Assembly: GCA_944324175.1 (NCBI GenBank)
Contig: CALUVH010000005.1
Span: forward strand, 1 to 64,000
Origin: Candidatus Gastranaerophilales bacterium
GTDB lineage: Bacteria; Cyanobacteriota; Vampirovibrionia; Gastranaerophilales; Gastranaerophilaceae
Direction: 5' to 3'
DNA length: 64,000 nt
Below, in pieces: positions 9,207 to 20,858 of the stretch. Below the pieces are notes generated by a model. The model was given only the letters and a program-made list of their open reading frames with translations. It was not told where the DNA came from and ran no database searches. Position numbers and translations under genes: made by a program. The first letter of the stretch is position 1, and each line of letters begins with the position of its first letter.

Positions 9207-10220
9207 ATGAAAAGAGAGTTAGAGAAATTTAATATATTATCAGACGAAATTTCAGATGAGCATGTTGATTTTCACGAATTACAACTGCGCAACGAAGAAG
9301 AAGACGGAGATGACGTATTGCATTCAGTAGAAGATCCCAAGGTCCAAGAAAGTCTTTCTTCTATAAATGCAGATGATAGTATAAAAATATATTTACAACA
9401 AATAGGTAAAATACCACTTTTATCAACAGAACAAGAACTAGAAATAGCAAAAAAAATACACGATGAAAATGATACATTCGCAAAAGACCTTTTGGTCAAT
9501 GCAAATTTACGTTTGGTAGTCAGTATTGCCAAAAGATACATTGGACGCGGACTATCTTTTTTGGATCTGATTCAAGAGGGCAATGTCGGTCTGATTAAAG
9601 CTGCAGGTAGATTTGACTACACAAAGGGGTATAAGTTTTCTACTTATGCAACTTGGTGGATTCAACAGTCTATAACTCGTGCAATAGCTGATAAGGCAAG
9701 AATTATTAGATTACCTATTCATATGATAGAATCCCTTAGTAAAATTAGACGTGCAACGATAGATCTAACAACAGAACTGGGACATTCTCCTACAAAACAA
9801 GAAATTGCATATCGACTTGGAGTTTCTGTCAATAGACTGTCAGCAATAATTAAATCCGCCCAAGCAACAATAAGTATGGATACTCCGACAGGTTCAGATG
9901 AAGACAATTCTGCCAAAATATCAGATTTCATAGTTGATGAAGCAACTATTGCGCCTGAAAATAGGGTTTCACAAGAAAATTTGTTTGAAGACATAAGAAA
10001 AATTTTAAATCAACTAAGTCAAAAAGAGCGTGATGTATTGATTTTGCGCTATGGACTTGATAGTCAAGGCACCAAAAAAACACTTGATGAAATCGGTACT
10101 CAGTATGGAGTCTCAAGAGAACGAATTCGCCAAATTGAAAATCGTGCTATGTCTAAATTGAAAAAACTTTGTAAAAATAAAAATTTAGCAATTGGATTAA
10201 AAAATTATTTTGGCTCTTAA
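9207..10220 (+). CDS. rpoD: RpoD/SigA-type RNA polymerase sigma factor
   Basis: A 337-residue sigma-70 factor of the primary or closely related group 2 kind. Region 1.2 begins near residue 55 (DDSIKIYLQQIGKIPLLS), region 2 spans about 93-163 with the RpoD box RFDYTKGYKFSTYATWW, region 3 about 170-245, and region 4 ends in the helix-turn-helix YGVSRERIRQIENRA. The first 50 residues are acidic and short, lacking a full region 1.1, as in cyanobacterial SigA and group 2 factors. It has its own consensus promoter. Whether it is the housekeeping factor depends on what other sigma genes exist outside this window. Confidence 0.9.
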   Translation: MKRELEKFNILSDEISDEHVDFHELQLRNEEEDGDDVLHSVEDPKVQESLSSINADDSIKIYLQQIGKIPLLSTEQELEIAKKIHDENDTFAKDLLVNANLRLVVSIAKRYIGRGLSFLDLIQEGNVGLIKAAGRFDYTKGYKFSTYATWWIQQSITRAIADKARIIRLPIHMIESLSKIRRATIDLTTELGHSPTKQEIAYRLGVSVNRLSAIIKSAQATISMDTPTGSDEDNSAKISDFIVDEATIAPENRVSQENLFEDIRKILNQLSQKERDVLILRYGLDSQGTKKTLDEIGTQYGVSRERIRQIENRAMSKLKKLCKNKNLAIGLKNYFGS

Positions 10221-10401
10221 ATAAATATAGTAATTCTAATCCTTATTGTGTAAAATAAACACAAACAAGCCCAACTTAAGGTGAATGTTTTTGCTCTTGT
10301 AATGGGAATAAAGATTGTTTGTATTTTCTACATTTTTACAACCAAAATTTTCAAAACACAGCATAATACTTAATTGTATCTTATTAGAAAAGAAGAGTCT
10401 T

Positions 10402-11403
10402 TTAGTACATTCCCACCAATTTACGAACTTCTTTTAGTGTTTTTTGAGCTTCTATTCTTGCTTTTGCAGAACCCTCTTTAATAATTTTTTCAACTTCTTG
10501 AGGGTGATTTTCATAATAGCGACGTTTTTCACGTATTGGCGCAAACAATTCATTAATTTTGGCTGCAAGTTGACGCTTGCAGTCCGCGCAACCTCGTAAA
10601 CCTTGCTCACATTCTGATTTTACAGTCGCAACATCATCTACAGAACCAAAAATTTCCCAATATTTGAAGGCAACTTCACACTGATCAGGATGTCCCAAAT
10701 CGGTTTTTCTCAAGCGAGTTCTATCTGTTATTGCAGTCATGATTTTCTTGGTTGTAACTTCTTCATTATCAGAAATTTTTATATCATTACCAAAGGATTT
10801 ACCCATTTTATTACCATCTAGTCCACAAATTAATGAACAATTATTTAACAGTGGTTTGGCTTCTTTAAAGAAATCCGTTTTATAGATATTATTAAATCTT
10901 CTTGCTATGTCACGTGTAATTTCAATATGGGCAACCTGATCAATACCCACTGGTACAGCAGTTGCATTGAACATCATAATATCAGCACTCATCAAAACCG
11001 GATATCCCATTAATCCATAGCTTATTTGAGAATTTGCAGCTTCTTTGGTACGCAAAATTTTTGCCATGTCTTTCAACGTAGGATCACGTTCTACCCAGTT
11101 TTGCGGAGTAATCATGCCTAAATATATATTCAATTCTGCAATTTCAGGCACTAAAGATTGGACATATATTGTTGAAATTTCAGGATCTATACCGCAAGCA
11201 AGCCAATCTACAACAACATCAAAAACATCTTGTCGTAAGTTTGCAGTATTATCATATTTGGTTGTAAGAGCATGCCAGTCTGCCACAAAGAAAAAACTTT
11301 CATATTCTTTTTGCAATTTTACCCAGTTCTGGATTACACCCAAGTAGTGTCCAAAGTGTAATTTTCCTGTGGATCTCATCCCTGATACTATTCTTTCTGT
11401 CAT
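10402..11403 (-). CDS. trpS: TrpS, tryptophanyl-tRNA synthetase
   Basis: Class I aminoacyl-tRNA synthetase charging tRNA-Trp. The HIGH-type motif is HFGH close to the N-terminus and the KMSKS-type motif is GNKMGKSFGN near residue 195. The start at 11403 gives 333 residues, the usual bacterial length. It is preferred over an in-frame ATG 21 bases upstream because AAAGGATAAGAG lies just before it while the upstream ATG has no ribosome-binding site. It is divergent from lptB with about 107 bp between starts. The 180-bp gap downstream shows no gene. Confidence 0.96.
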   Translation of the reverse strand: MTERIVSGMRSTGKLHFGHYLGVIQNWVKLQKEYESFFFVADWHALTTKYDNTANLRQDVFDVVVDWLACGIDPEISTIYVQSLVPEIAELNIYLGMITPQNWVERDPTLKDMAKILRTKEAANSQISYGLMGYPVLMSADIMMFNATAVPVGIDQVAHIEITRDIARRFNNIYKTDFFKEAKPLLNNCSLICGLDGNKMGKSFGNDIKISDNEEVTTKKIMTAITDRTRLRKTDLGHPDQCEVAFKYWEIFGSVDDVATVKSECEQGLRGCADCKRQLAAKINELFAPIREKRRYYENHPQEVEKIIKEGSAKARIEAQKTLKEVRKLVGMY

Positions 11404-11510
11404 AACTCTTATCCTTTCATTCATTTTGCATTATATCACAAAAAATTTATATAATGTTGCGTAGTAAAGTTTTTTAAGCTAGAATGTATAGTGAATAGAG
11501 GGGATATGAA

Positions 11511-12236
11511 ATGAGGATTGAGGCAAGAAATTTAATAAAAATATACGGCGACAGAAGTGTTGTAAATGACGTTTCGTTTGACGTAAATAAAGGTGAAGTT
11601 GTCTGTCTTTTGGGTCCTAATGGGGCGGGTAAGACCACGACTTTTTACATGGTGGTAGGACTTGTTAAACCAAACAAAGGACAAATTTTACTTGATGGAA
11701 AAGATATTTCAAGTTGGCCTATGAATGTTCGTGCAAAAGCCGGTATAGGATATTTACCACAAGAAGCTTCTATTTTTAGGAAATTGACGGTTGAAGATAA
11801 TATAAAACTAGTTTTGCAAATGAATGATAAATTAACAGAAGACGAGAAAAAAAGAAAACTTGAAGAATTGCTGGATGAATTTGGTGTCACAAGGTTGAGA
11901 AATTATTCTGCCGTATCCCTATCAGGTGGAGAAAGACGAAGAGTTGAGTTAGCTCGTGCACTTGCTGCAAGTCCTGATTTTATCTTGCTTGATGAACCAT
12001 TTACCGGTATTGACCCTATCGCAATTGGTGAAATTAAAGATAACATTAGAAAATTGTCCGAAGATAAAGGATTAGGGGTATTGATTACTGACCACAACCC
12101 AAAAGCTACGTTATCTATTACTGACCGAGCTTATGTTATTTTTGATGGTAAAATTAAAATCCAAGGTCGTAGTCAAGAAGTTGCTGTAGATCCTGTTGCC
12201 AAAGAATTTTACCTAGGAAAGGATTTTGCTTTATAA
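11511..12236 (+). CDS. lptB: LptB, LPS export ABC transporter ATPase
   Basis: LptB powers extraction of LPS from the inner membrane with the LptF/LptG permeases. The 241-residue protein has Walker A GPNGAGKTT, the signature LSGGERRRVE, Walker B DFILLDEPFTGIDP and a switch His (ITDHNP). These match LptB closely, including the compact size. The stop codon overlaps the start of the permease gene by one base, and the three genes from 11511 to 14145 form an operon. It supports a true LPS-bearing outer membrane, together with lpxA. Confidence 0.95.
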   Translation: MRIEARNLIKIYGDRSVVNDVSFDVNKGEVVCLLGPNGAGKTTTFYMVVGLVKPNKGQILLDGKDISSWPMNVRAKAGIGYLPQEASIFRKLTVEDNIKLVLQMNDKLTEDEKKRKLEELLDEFGVTRLRNYSAVSLSGGERRRVELARALAASPDFILLDEPFTGIDPIAIGEIKDNIRKLSEDKGLGVLITDHNPKATLSITDRAYVIFDGKIKIQGRSQEVAVDPVAKEFYLGKDFAL

Positions 12237-13336
12237 TGAAACTTCGTATCTCAATATATGACAAATATATTTTTTCTCAGGTTCTAATCACAACTTTTGT
12301 TGCAATATTGTTGTTTACAGTCGTATGGATAGCTCCTGAAATGCTTTTAAACACAATTAAACGAACTCTTGAAGGACTTTATACTGTAAAAGAAGCGATA
12401 TGGGTACTTATACTCGAACTTCCAAAAATTCTTGGAAAAGCTTTTCCTGTGGGACTACTTTTGGGAACATTATTCACTTTTGATAAATTGAGCAAGGATT
12501 CTGAATTAACTATATTCCGTGCAGTGGGCTTATCATTTAAAAGAATACTTGCACCAGTATTATTGTTAAGTTTGATAGTTACTTGGATGTGTTTTGTTAC
12601 CGGTGATAAATTAATTCCTTTCGCAGCAGCTCAACGGGAAACTCATCGAGCAACTCAATATATCTACACCCAAAAAGATGAAAATAACGTTCCTACATTG
12701 GCGGTTGTAATCTCAAAATTTCAAGATGATAACATGGAAAATATTATTGTGTTGGATTTTTCTAAAAAAATGTACTCTGATGTACACCAACTTTCTGATA
12801 TATATTCAGCCAAAACTGGAATTACATATAAAGACAAATGGGTATTAAATGACGTTGCACATTATAAAATAAATAATGATGGAATTTTCACTGCAATAGA
12901 AAAACTTCCAACCATGAATATTTTAGAAGAAGGTACATCTGCTGAAGATGCTTATATTCTTATGACATATTCTATGAAAAAAGAACGTGAAATTACCAAT
13001 GCAGACCTAAAAAAATATATAGATCTTTTAAAAAGAGAGGGACTGGATGAAGAATATCGTTATATGTTAAACAAATATTTGCAAAGATTTTTCCACCCTT
13101 TCGTATGCGTACTACTCGCAATAATGGGAACATTACTTGGATTTAGCAAGCCAAGAGAACAAAGACTAATCGGATTTACTATTGCTATAGGATGTATATT
13201 TCTATATTATATAACTCTACCATTTTTCGATTTATTAGCTGAAAAAGGTGTATTACATCCATTTATCACAGCAGTGTTTCCTCCATTTGCATTCTTCCTC
13301 GCAATAGTCGGTTTTTACAAGTCTAAGGATTTATAA
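12236..13336 (+). CDS. LptF/LptG-family LPS export permease
   Basis: YjgP/YjgQ-family permease of 366 residues with six predicted membrane helices, three at the N-terminus (about 14-40, 68-90, 103-130) and three at the C-terminus (about 283-303, 312-335, 343-363). The central periplasmic beta-jellyroll domain spans roughly 135-280. Only one permease gene accompanies lptB here, as in several cyanobacteria; the partner is either elsewhere or the protein forms a homodimer. It overlaps its neighbours on both sides by one base. I cannot tell LptF from LptG. Confidence 0.9.
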   Translation: MKLRISIYDKYIFSQVLITTFVAILLFTVVWIAPEMLLNTIKRTLEGLYTVKEAIWVLILELPKILGKAFPVGLLLGTLFTFDKLSKDSELTIFRAVGLSFKRILAPVLLLSLIVTWMCFVTGDKLIPFAAAQRETHRATQYIYTQKDENNVPTLAVVISKFQDDNMENIIVLDFSKKMYSDVHQLSDIYSAKTGITYKDKWVLNDVAHYKINNDGIFTAIEKLPTMNILEEGTSAEDAYILMTYSMKKEREITNADLKKYIDLLKREGLDEEYRYMLNKYLQRFFHPFVCVLLAIMGTLLGFSKPREQRLIGFTIAIGCIFLYYITLPFFDLLAEKGVLHPFITAVFPPFAFFLAIVGFYKSKDL

Positions 13337-14145
13337 TGAAAAAAACATTTTTAGTTCTTACAATCATATTTTTATGTAATCCTATCGCAGTTTTTGCTTT
13401 AGGCGCCCCTCCCATTGATATAAGTTACAATGATGGGATTTACCACATCGTATTAAAAGGCGATAAAATCAAAAAAAGAGTTAGATTTGTAGCTTCTGAC
13501 CATCTTGTAACAAATAGAGAAATGCATCAAATGTCACGGGCTCGTTTAACTGTAAATGCGGGATTTTTTGATCCTAAAAATGAAAAATCAATGTCATATG
13601 TTGTGATGGACAAACAAACAATAGAAGATCCATTGTTTAATGATAATCTTATGCATAATCCAATTTTAAGAAAAAATCTGGATAAAATTATTAATCGAAC
13701 AGAATTTCGTGTAATACAATGCGATAATGACAATTCTTGGCGTTATGAAATTACCCCTCATAAAAGTGCTGTGGATTTTGCTTGTCACATAGAAAGCTCT
13801 GCACAAGGTGGACCTTTGGTATATCCTGAATTAAAGCTTGAAGAAGAATTTTTTATTGTAAAAAAAGATGGCAAAGTCGTTCGCGAAACTGCTTCTGTAC
13901 TACATAAAACTTCAAGAACTATTATAGGATTAAAAAATGGCGATGCTCATATTTTAATAATTACAGATGAACATCCAATGGATCTGTATGAAGTACATGA
14001 ATTATGTAAAAAGCTTGGATTAGACCGTGCTATGGCTTTTGATGGAGGAAGCTCTACTTCTATGAATTACAAAAACAAAATTGAAGTAACCTCCAAAGGT
14101 GATGGAGCAGGGAGAAGTTTAAAATCATTTTTACTTGTATACTAA
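13336..14145 (+). CDS. Exported phosphodiester glycosidase-family protein (NAGPA-like)
   Basis: A 269-residue protein of the phosphodiester glycosidase (NAGPA, formerly DUF2233) family. An N-terminal signal peptide of about 21 residues ends at VFA. Family landmarks are VNAGFFDP, AQGGPLVYP, RTIIGLKNG, MAFDGGSSTSM and the final GRSLKSFLLVY. Known members cleave sugar phosphodiesters; in this LPS-export operon the protein could act on envelope glycans, but that is inference from context. It overlaps the permease gene by one base, and a terminator follows. Confidence 0.85.
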   Translation: MKKTFLVLTIIFLCNPIAVFALGAPPIDISYNDGIYHIVLKGDKIKKRVRFVASDHLVTNREMHQMSRARLTVNAGFFDPKNEKSMSYVVMDKQTIEDPLFNDNLMHNPILRKNLDKIINRTEFRVIQCDNDNSWRYEITPHKSAVDFACHIESSAQGGPLVYPELKLEEEFFIVKKDGKVVRETASVLHKTSRTIIGLKNGDAHILIITDEHPMDLYEVHELCKKLGLDRAMAFDGGSSTSMNYKNKIEVTSKGDGAGRSLKSFLLVY

Positions 14146-14178
14146 AAAAAAGCTACTTTTAACAAAGTAGCTTTTTTT
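14144..14178. terminator. Bidirectional terminator between convergent genes
   Basis: An inverted repeat with core AGCTACTTT / AAAGTAGCT and a 4-nt loop, flanked by an A run on the left and a T run on the right, works on both strands. It closes the lptB operon and the SIMPL gene. Confidence 0.88.
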
Positions 14179-14197
14179 AATTATATTTATTTCTCAA

Positions 14198-14935
14198 TTA
14201 TTTTACATAGAATTCAGCGTTAATATTAGCATAAATTTTTACAGTACCACTTTCAATTGGAGTAGTAATCATATCAGATGAAGTTGCACCGGCAGCTTTA
14301 CTTTCTAGCAAATTATAATGTACACGAGCAGAATTATTAGTATTACTACAACTTCCACTAACTGACTTTATGCCAGAAACAGAAGAAGATACAGAACGAG
14401 CAATAATTTCAGCTTGTGACTTTGCTTTTTGTGTAGCTTTCGTTAGCAAATCACTACATTGCGCATCATAATTTGAAATAGTAAAACTTAAGTTATTTAT
14501 ATTCGTAGCACCAAGTGATAATGCTTTATCAATTATGGACCCTACATCACTTATATTTTTTGTTCTGACAATAATGCTATTTGATACCTGATATTTATCA
14601 AAAGTTTTTTTGCTTCCAGAATAGTTATACTGTGGAGAAGCACTAAAATTAGCTGTTTTTACAAAATCACCATTTACCGGATTAATCATCAACTTCATAG
14701 CTGAATATACTTTATCTGAAATTAATTTGTTTTCCAGCGTAGCATTCTGCATAGATTTTGAATCATAAGTTTGTATCTCAATCGAAATTTCAGCCACATC
14801 TGCAGCTATTTCCTTGTTAGCATTTGCACTAACAGAAATAAAACCGCGTTCTTCTGTATTAGCTGTAACTGCCGGTAATGGAATGGAAGTTAACAACACA
14901 CCTGCAAGTAGCGCAGATAATAAAACCTTTCTCAT
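14198..14935 (-). CDS. SIMPL (DUF541) domain exported protein
   Basis: A 245-residue secreted or periplasmic protein with a clear N-terminal signal peptide (residues 1-25, ending in TA-N). The mature part fits the SIMPL/DUF541 family: an opening GFISVSANANKEIAADVAEI strand, an internal alpha-rich region with VSNSIIVRTKN, and a C-terminal strand. E. coli YggE and related proteins have been linked to oxidative stress or envelope functions, with no firm biochemical role. The gene overlaps the upstream membrane-protein gene by four bases (ATGA), so the two are translationally coupled. Confidence 0.85.
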   Translation of the reverse strand: MRKVLLSALLAGVLLTSIPLPAVTANTEERGFISVSANANKEIAADVAEISIEIQTYDSKSMQNATLENKLISDKVYSAMKLMINPVNGDFVKTANFSASPQYNYSGSKKTFDKYQVSNSIIVRTKNISDVGSIIDKALSLGATNINNLSFTISNYDAQCSDLLTKATQKAKSQAEIIARSVSSSVSGIKSVSGSCSNTNNSARVHYNLLESKAAGATSSDMITTPIESGTVKIYANINAEFYVK

Positions 14936-15393
14936 ACTTTCTCCTTTTCCTTTTCTTCTTGTATTTTTTTCTCATCAACGTTTTTTACATAATCAGATGA
15001 GTGAGACATTTCTTTCAATTTAATTTTTTCTAAATCACTTGCATTTATAATCATTGGTCGTTGAGAATGCTTTTGTGTCTGCATTTTTATCACATTCATA
15101 ACCTGTCTCAATTCTTCTTCATTTAGCTCTTTGGGGGATTTCAATGCTATAAAAGTTTTCTTTTTTTTGTCATTTATTATAAAATAAGAAATCACAACAA
15201 TTGCCCATAGCATAACTCCTTGAAAAAGATTAATTACAGGCATATAGCCAAATCCTGAAAAATAATTCCATATACTTTTAGCAACATATCCGGGGAATGC
15301 TATAAATCCTGCGGCTAAACAAATTACAGTAAATATTGCTAACAACAATCCGCGAAATCCATTTATTTGAATTATTTTTGTATTTCTTTTCAT
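14932..15393 (-). CDS. Small two-helix membrane protein of unknown function
   Basis: A 153-residue protein I do not recognise. Two membrane helices are predicted at about residues 14-38 and 52-73. The C-terminal half is cytoplasmic, highly charged, and ends in a Lys/Glu-rich tail. It is the first gene of a pair with the SIMPL gene, overlapping it by four bases, and starts about 19 bases after the ligA stop codon on the same strand. That places ligA, this gene and the SIMPL gene on one likely transcript. Confidence 0.75.
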   Translation of the reverse strand: MKRNTKIIQINGFRGLLLAIFTVICLAAGFIAFPGYVAKSIWNYFSGFGYMPVINLFQGVMLWAIVVISYFIINDKKKKTFIALKSPKELNEEELRQVMNVIKMQTQKHSQRPMIINASDLEKIKLKEMSHSSDYVKNVDEKKIQEEKEKEKV

Positions 15394-15412
15394 AAATCCT
15401 TCTTTCTAATAT

Positions 15413-18248
<2,836 letters not shown>

Positions 18249-18394
18249 CCTATCACTCCCCTATACTATCAGTATACAATATACAATAAAAGTAAGTGCA
18301 ATACAAGTTACACAGAGATAACATTTTACAAATACAATGAAAATAACAAATTGAATTTTAGTTAGCTAGAAACAAGAAATGCAGGGCAATAACT

Positions 18395-18453
18395 GAGCCG
18401 GAAGGCTCTAATTCAAAATAATTCAACACAGGTGCCTAACAATTAGACACCTG
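18395..18453. repeat. Dual-hairpin interspersed repeat, copy 1 (3' of pilin-like gene 1)
   Basis: Two hairpins lie in tandem: GAGCC-GGAA-GGCTC at 18395-18408 and CAGGTG...CACCTG at 18429-18453, joined by an AATTCAAAATAA-type spacer. Related pairs occur at 47048-47104 and 56793-56846, in each case 3' of a pilin-like gene. The remaining part of this 300-bp gap holds a further small palindrome (GGATTTCGAAATTCC near 18515) and no coding potential that I can support. Confidence 0.75.
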
Positions 18454-18551
18454 ATTGTTGTGATTGTTTTTCGCTCGCACGTAACACATTTTGTAGTTCT
18501 TTTTATCGTCGGATTTCGAAATTCCACCTACATTGCTGGCTCATTGTTAGT

Positions 18552-19655
18552 TCAATACTTACAAATAGCTATAGCACTACTATTTTTCCTGCTTGGCCAA
18601 TAGCCAGCATTCCCTCCTGGATAAAAATAAACACTCTTAATACCGTCTGCAGTGGACCTATCACGTTCTCCAGAAAATACTAAAAATTCTTGGATTGACA
18701 AACCTAAATTAGCAATATTTGCATCCCAATTCCCTTCTCGTAATTTTTCACGTAACGCTAATAAATCTTTTTCTGAAACCATATTTTTAGTTCCACCACA
18801 TTGCTTAACAGCTCCCCCCCAATAATCTAAGGCATCTGGGAAGCGAGAGTCATAATAACAACGATCTAACTTGTTTTGTTTTTTTAATTCATTACACTCA
18901 TCATAAGTCAGTCCCTCAGGTTTGAAAAATGTTCCCATGCATGTACCATTTAATTCGATAAAGCATGAAAGCCCTAAACCATTGGCATTAAGAGGAATAA
19001 CATCTGCATTATTATCTGTTGATACTCCAAAAAGATTTGGCATTTTACTTCCATTCCAATCATAAACTGCAGCTATACATTTTGTTGATGTAGTTTTACT
19101 ACCACTCCATGTAGAGAACTTAAAGGGATCAATATCACATTTTTTATTATAACTTAATATCATATGTGTACCGTCTGCGATAATAATTCCAATTGTATCA
19201 TCCCATTCGTTTTCTTGATTGTTAATCATTTTTAAACTATTACCAGTAGTTGTTAAAGCAATTTTCCAATTCCTACCATCGCTTAATTTCACTGTGTCAG
19301 TAGGCCAGCAAGATTCTAAATCACTGTTTGCACAAATTTTTACAATGTTCAAGTGTTTTTTTAAAGTATTCACAAAATCGGCCGTTCCTGAATAATCATT
19401 CATTCCATCTAAAGCAAGCATTTTATCTGTTGCTTTTCCAAATTTTTGTTCTATGTTTTCTATACGTTTAGCACGCACCAAGTCTTGAATTTTTGAAATA
19501 AAAAAAGGTATAATCAGTACCGATATCAAACCTATAATAACAATTGTTATCAATAATTCAGCAATAGTAAATGCATTTTTTCTTTGAAATCGCTTTGAAA
19601 ATCTACAAACATTTTTTTTAAATAACTTCTGAGCACTTAATACTTTCTCTATCAT
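18552..19655 (-). CDS. Pilin-like protein 1 (class III prepilin leader, long C-terminal domain)
   Basis: A 367-residue prepilin-like protein. A 28-residue basic leader ends in Ala before FTIAELLITIVIIG, with Glu at +5, as prepilin peptidase requires; the hydrophobic helix follows. The rest is a large exported domain with many Cys (ICANSD...SCW, KCDID, TKCIA, LSCFIELNGTC). Its last third (AVKQCGGTKNM...DLLALREKL ... ICKY) resembles the C-type-lectin-like end of pilin-like genes 2 and 3, but without their NNC codon pattern. CTAGGAGGTAAAAAT precedes the ATG. It shares promoter type and G-tract leader with those two genes. The role is probably a minor pilin or surface adhesin. Confidence 0.88.
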   Translation of the reverse strand: MIEKVLSAQKLFKKNVCRFSKRFQRKNAFTIAELLITIVIIGLISVLIIPFFISKIQDLVRAKRIENIEQKFGKATDKMLALDGMNDYSGTADFVNTLKKHLNIVKICANSDLESCWPTDTVKLSDGRNWKIALTTTGNSLKMINNQENEWDDTIGIIIADGTHMILSYNKKCDIDPFKFSTWSGSKTTSTKCIAAVYDWNGSKMPNLFGVSTDNNADVIPLNANGLGLSCFIELNGTCMGTFFKPEGLTYDECNELKKQNKLDRCYYDSRFPDALDYWGGAVKQCGGTKNMVSEKDLLALREKLREGNWDANIANLGLSIQEFLVFSGERDRSTADGIKSVYFYPGGNAGYWPSRKNSSAIAICKY

Positions 19656-19933
19656 ATTTTTACCTCCTAGTTTCCTTTCATTTTCAAGTTGTTTTCATGA
19701 TTTTTATGATTTTTTGCATAGCAAAGCACACAAGTATTACTACTTGTGTTTATTCCAATATGGCGTAAATGCCCGTATATCAAGCCCCTAGAGGTTACCC
19801 CCCCCCCCCGTGGAAACCACGTGGTGCAAAGGTTTTGAGCCGTTCATTAAATACGGCTGCCTTATATATTCTCTATTTGTCTGCTTGTTCAAGTTCATAT
19901 TCTGATTATATCGTATTTTTCTGAGCTTCGCAA
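19656..19933 (-). promoter_or_regulatory. Promoter and long leader of pilin-like gene 1
   Basis: On the minus strand TTGCGA (19928-19933) and TATAAT (19905-19910) stand 17 bp apart, giving an expected start near 19898 and a leader of about 240 nt. The leader contains a run of 12 G (coding strand) at 19798-19809 and a hairpin ACACAAGTA / TACTTGTGT near 19728-19749, then the strong ribosome-binding site. The same order of elements is found before pilin-like genes 2 and 3. Confidence 0.8.
19798..19809 (-). repeat. Poly-G tract (12 G on the coding strand) in pilin leader 1
   Basis: Twelve consecutive C on the plus strand, 143 bp upstream of the pilin-like ATG, in otherwise AT-rich DNA. Homopolymers of this length slip easily during replication. 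Confidence 0.95.
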
Positions 19934-20020
19934 GGGGAAAAGGAAAAATTCATTCTTTTGTATGAGCATATGCAGTGCGCTCAAGATATGCAAGGATTAA
20001 TATTTCGTTATATTACATTA

Positions 20021-20048
20021 AAAAAGACTCTCTCACGAGAGTCTTTTT
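20021..20048 (-). terminator. Terminator after tRNA-Gln
   Basis: Hairpin AAAAAGACTCTC / GAGAGTCTTTTT with A and T runs at its feet, immediately 3' of the tRNA on the minus strand. Confidence 0.85.
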
Positions 20049-20055
20049 ATAAAAT

Positions 20056-20127
20056 CTGGGGCGGAAGGATTCGAACCTCCGAATGGCTGGACCAAAACCA
20101 GCTGCCTTGCCACTTGGCGACGCCCCA
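20056..20127 (-). tRNA. tRNA-Gln (anticodon TTG)
   Basis: The minus strand folds as a complete cloverleaf: acceptor TGGGGCG/CGCCCCA, D arm with AAGTGGCAAGGC, anticodon stem GCTGG/CCAGC around the loop TTTTGGT (anticodon TTG, reading CAA), and T arm GGAGG-TTCGAAT-CCTTC. The discriminator base is G, as in other tRNA-Gln. CCA is not encoded. It reads glutamine codons, the only tRNA seen in this window, and has its own terminator. Confidence 0.95.
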
Positions 20128-20177
20128 ATAATCAGGACACAACTATATTTTATATGATAAATCTTCGTTGTCAATAT

Positions 20178-20858
20178 TTATTTTACCAAAAACGGACTTC
20201 TTTCCTCTGCTTTTACAGTCTGAATATCTCTCAGCAGTTTTTCAAAGGTAGCAAGAACCATAATTTCACTTTCAAAATGTCCCACATCAAAAATAACAAT
20301 TTCACTATCTAACGCGGTATGAAATTTAATATCGCCTGTCACAAAAGCGTCTGCACCAACAGCTTGAGCTTCACTTATAAAATCAGCACCACTACCAGCA
20401 CAAAACGCTATCTTATTGAGCTTTTCAACGCCCATATTATTTATATAACGCACATAAGGATTAATTTTCTTTAATTTTTCTATAACTTCATCGACTGTCA
20501 TTTCGCAATCTACAAATCTCAAAAAATCACTTTCTGAGCCTACTTCAAGTCCTAATGTTCTAACAAGAGTATCGGTTGTACCTCCTTTTGCACGATCCAG
20601 ATTTGTATGTGCGCAATAAATATTTATATCACACCAATCAAGTGGCACGTAAAAAAGCGGATGATGCGAAATTATCATGTCACAATTCAGTTCTTTCGCT
20701 TGCGCTATGACGTTTTTTGTCACCGTAAGACACAGCATAACTTTATTGACATTATTTTTACCGACAGCATCCACGCACCAGCCTGAGCAATCCCAATTCT
20801 CTTGTAACTCTAGTGGCGCAAAATCCTCAATTAGTTGAGATATCTCATACTTGTCCAT
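20178..20858 (-). CDS. Nif3-like dinuclear metal centre protein
   Basis: Nif3/YqfO/DUF34-family protein of 226 residues. The metal-binding residues are visible: SHHP near residue 65, AHTNLD near 87, and GHFESE near the C-terminus. There is no inserted PII-like domain, so it is the short form. Members have been called GTP cyclohydrolase I type 2, but the physiological reaction is uncertain. Its start overlaps the coaBC stop by 14 bases, forming a gmk-coaBC-nif3 operon. Confidence 0.9.
   Translation of the reverse strand: MDKYEISQLIEDFAPLELQENWDCSGWCVDAVGKNNVNKVMLCLTVTKNVIAQAKELNCDMIISHHPLFYVPLDWCDINIYCAHTNLDRAKGGTTDTLVRTLGLEVGSESDFLRFVDCEMTVDEVIEKLKKINPYVRYINNMGVEKLNKIAFCAGSGADFISEAQAVGADAFVTGDIKFHTALDSEIVIFDVGHFESEIMVLATFEKLLRDIQTVKAEERSPFLVK

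Noticed and set aside
18552-18700. Variable region in pilin-like gene 1 equal to those of genes 2 and 3
   Set aside because: The last codons of this gene are ordinary AT-rich codons without the NNC pattern or the shared framework.
19656-19933. Cyclic-di-GMP (GEMM) or other known riboswitch in the pilin leaders
   Set aside because: I compared the leader by eye with the GEMM-I consensus and found no matching core; no other known class fits either.
20056-20127. tRNA-Gln as an integration site for a mobile element
   Set aside because: No integrase gene or direct repeat of the tRNA 3' end is visible on either side.
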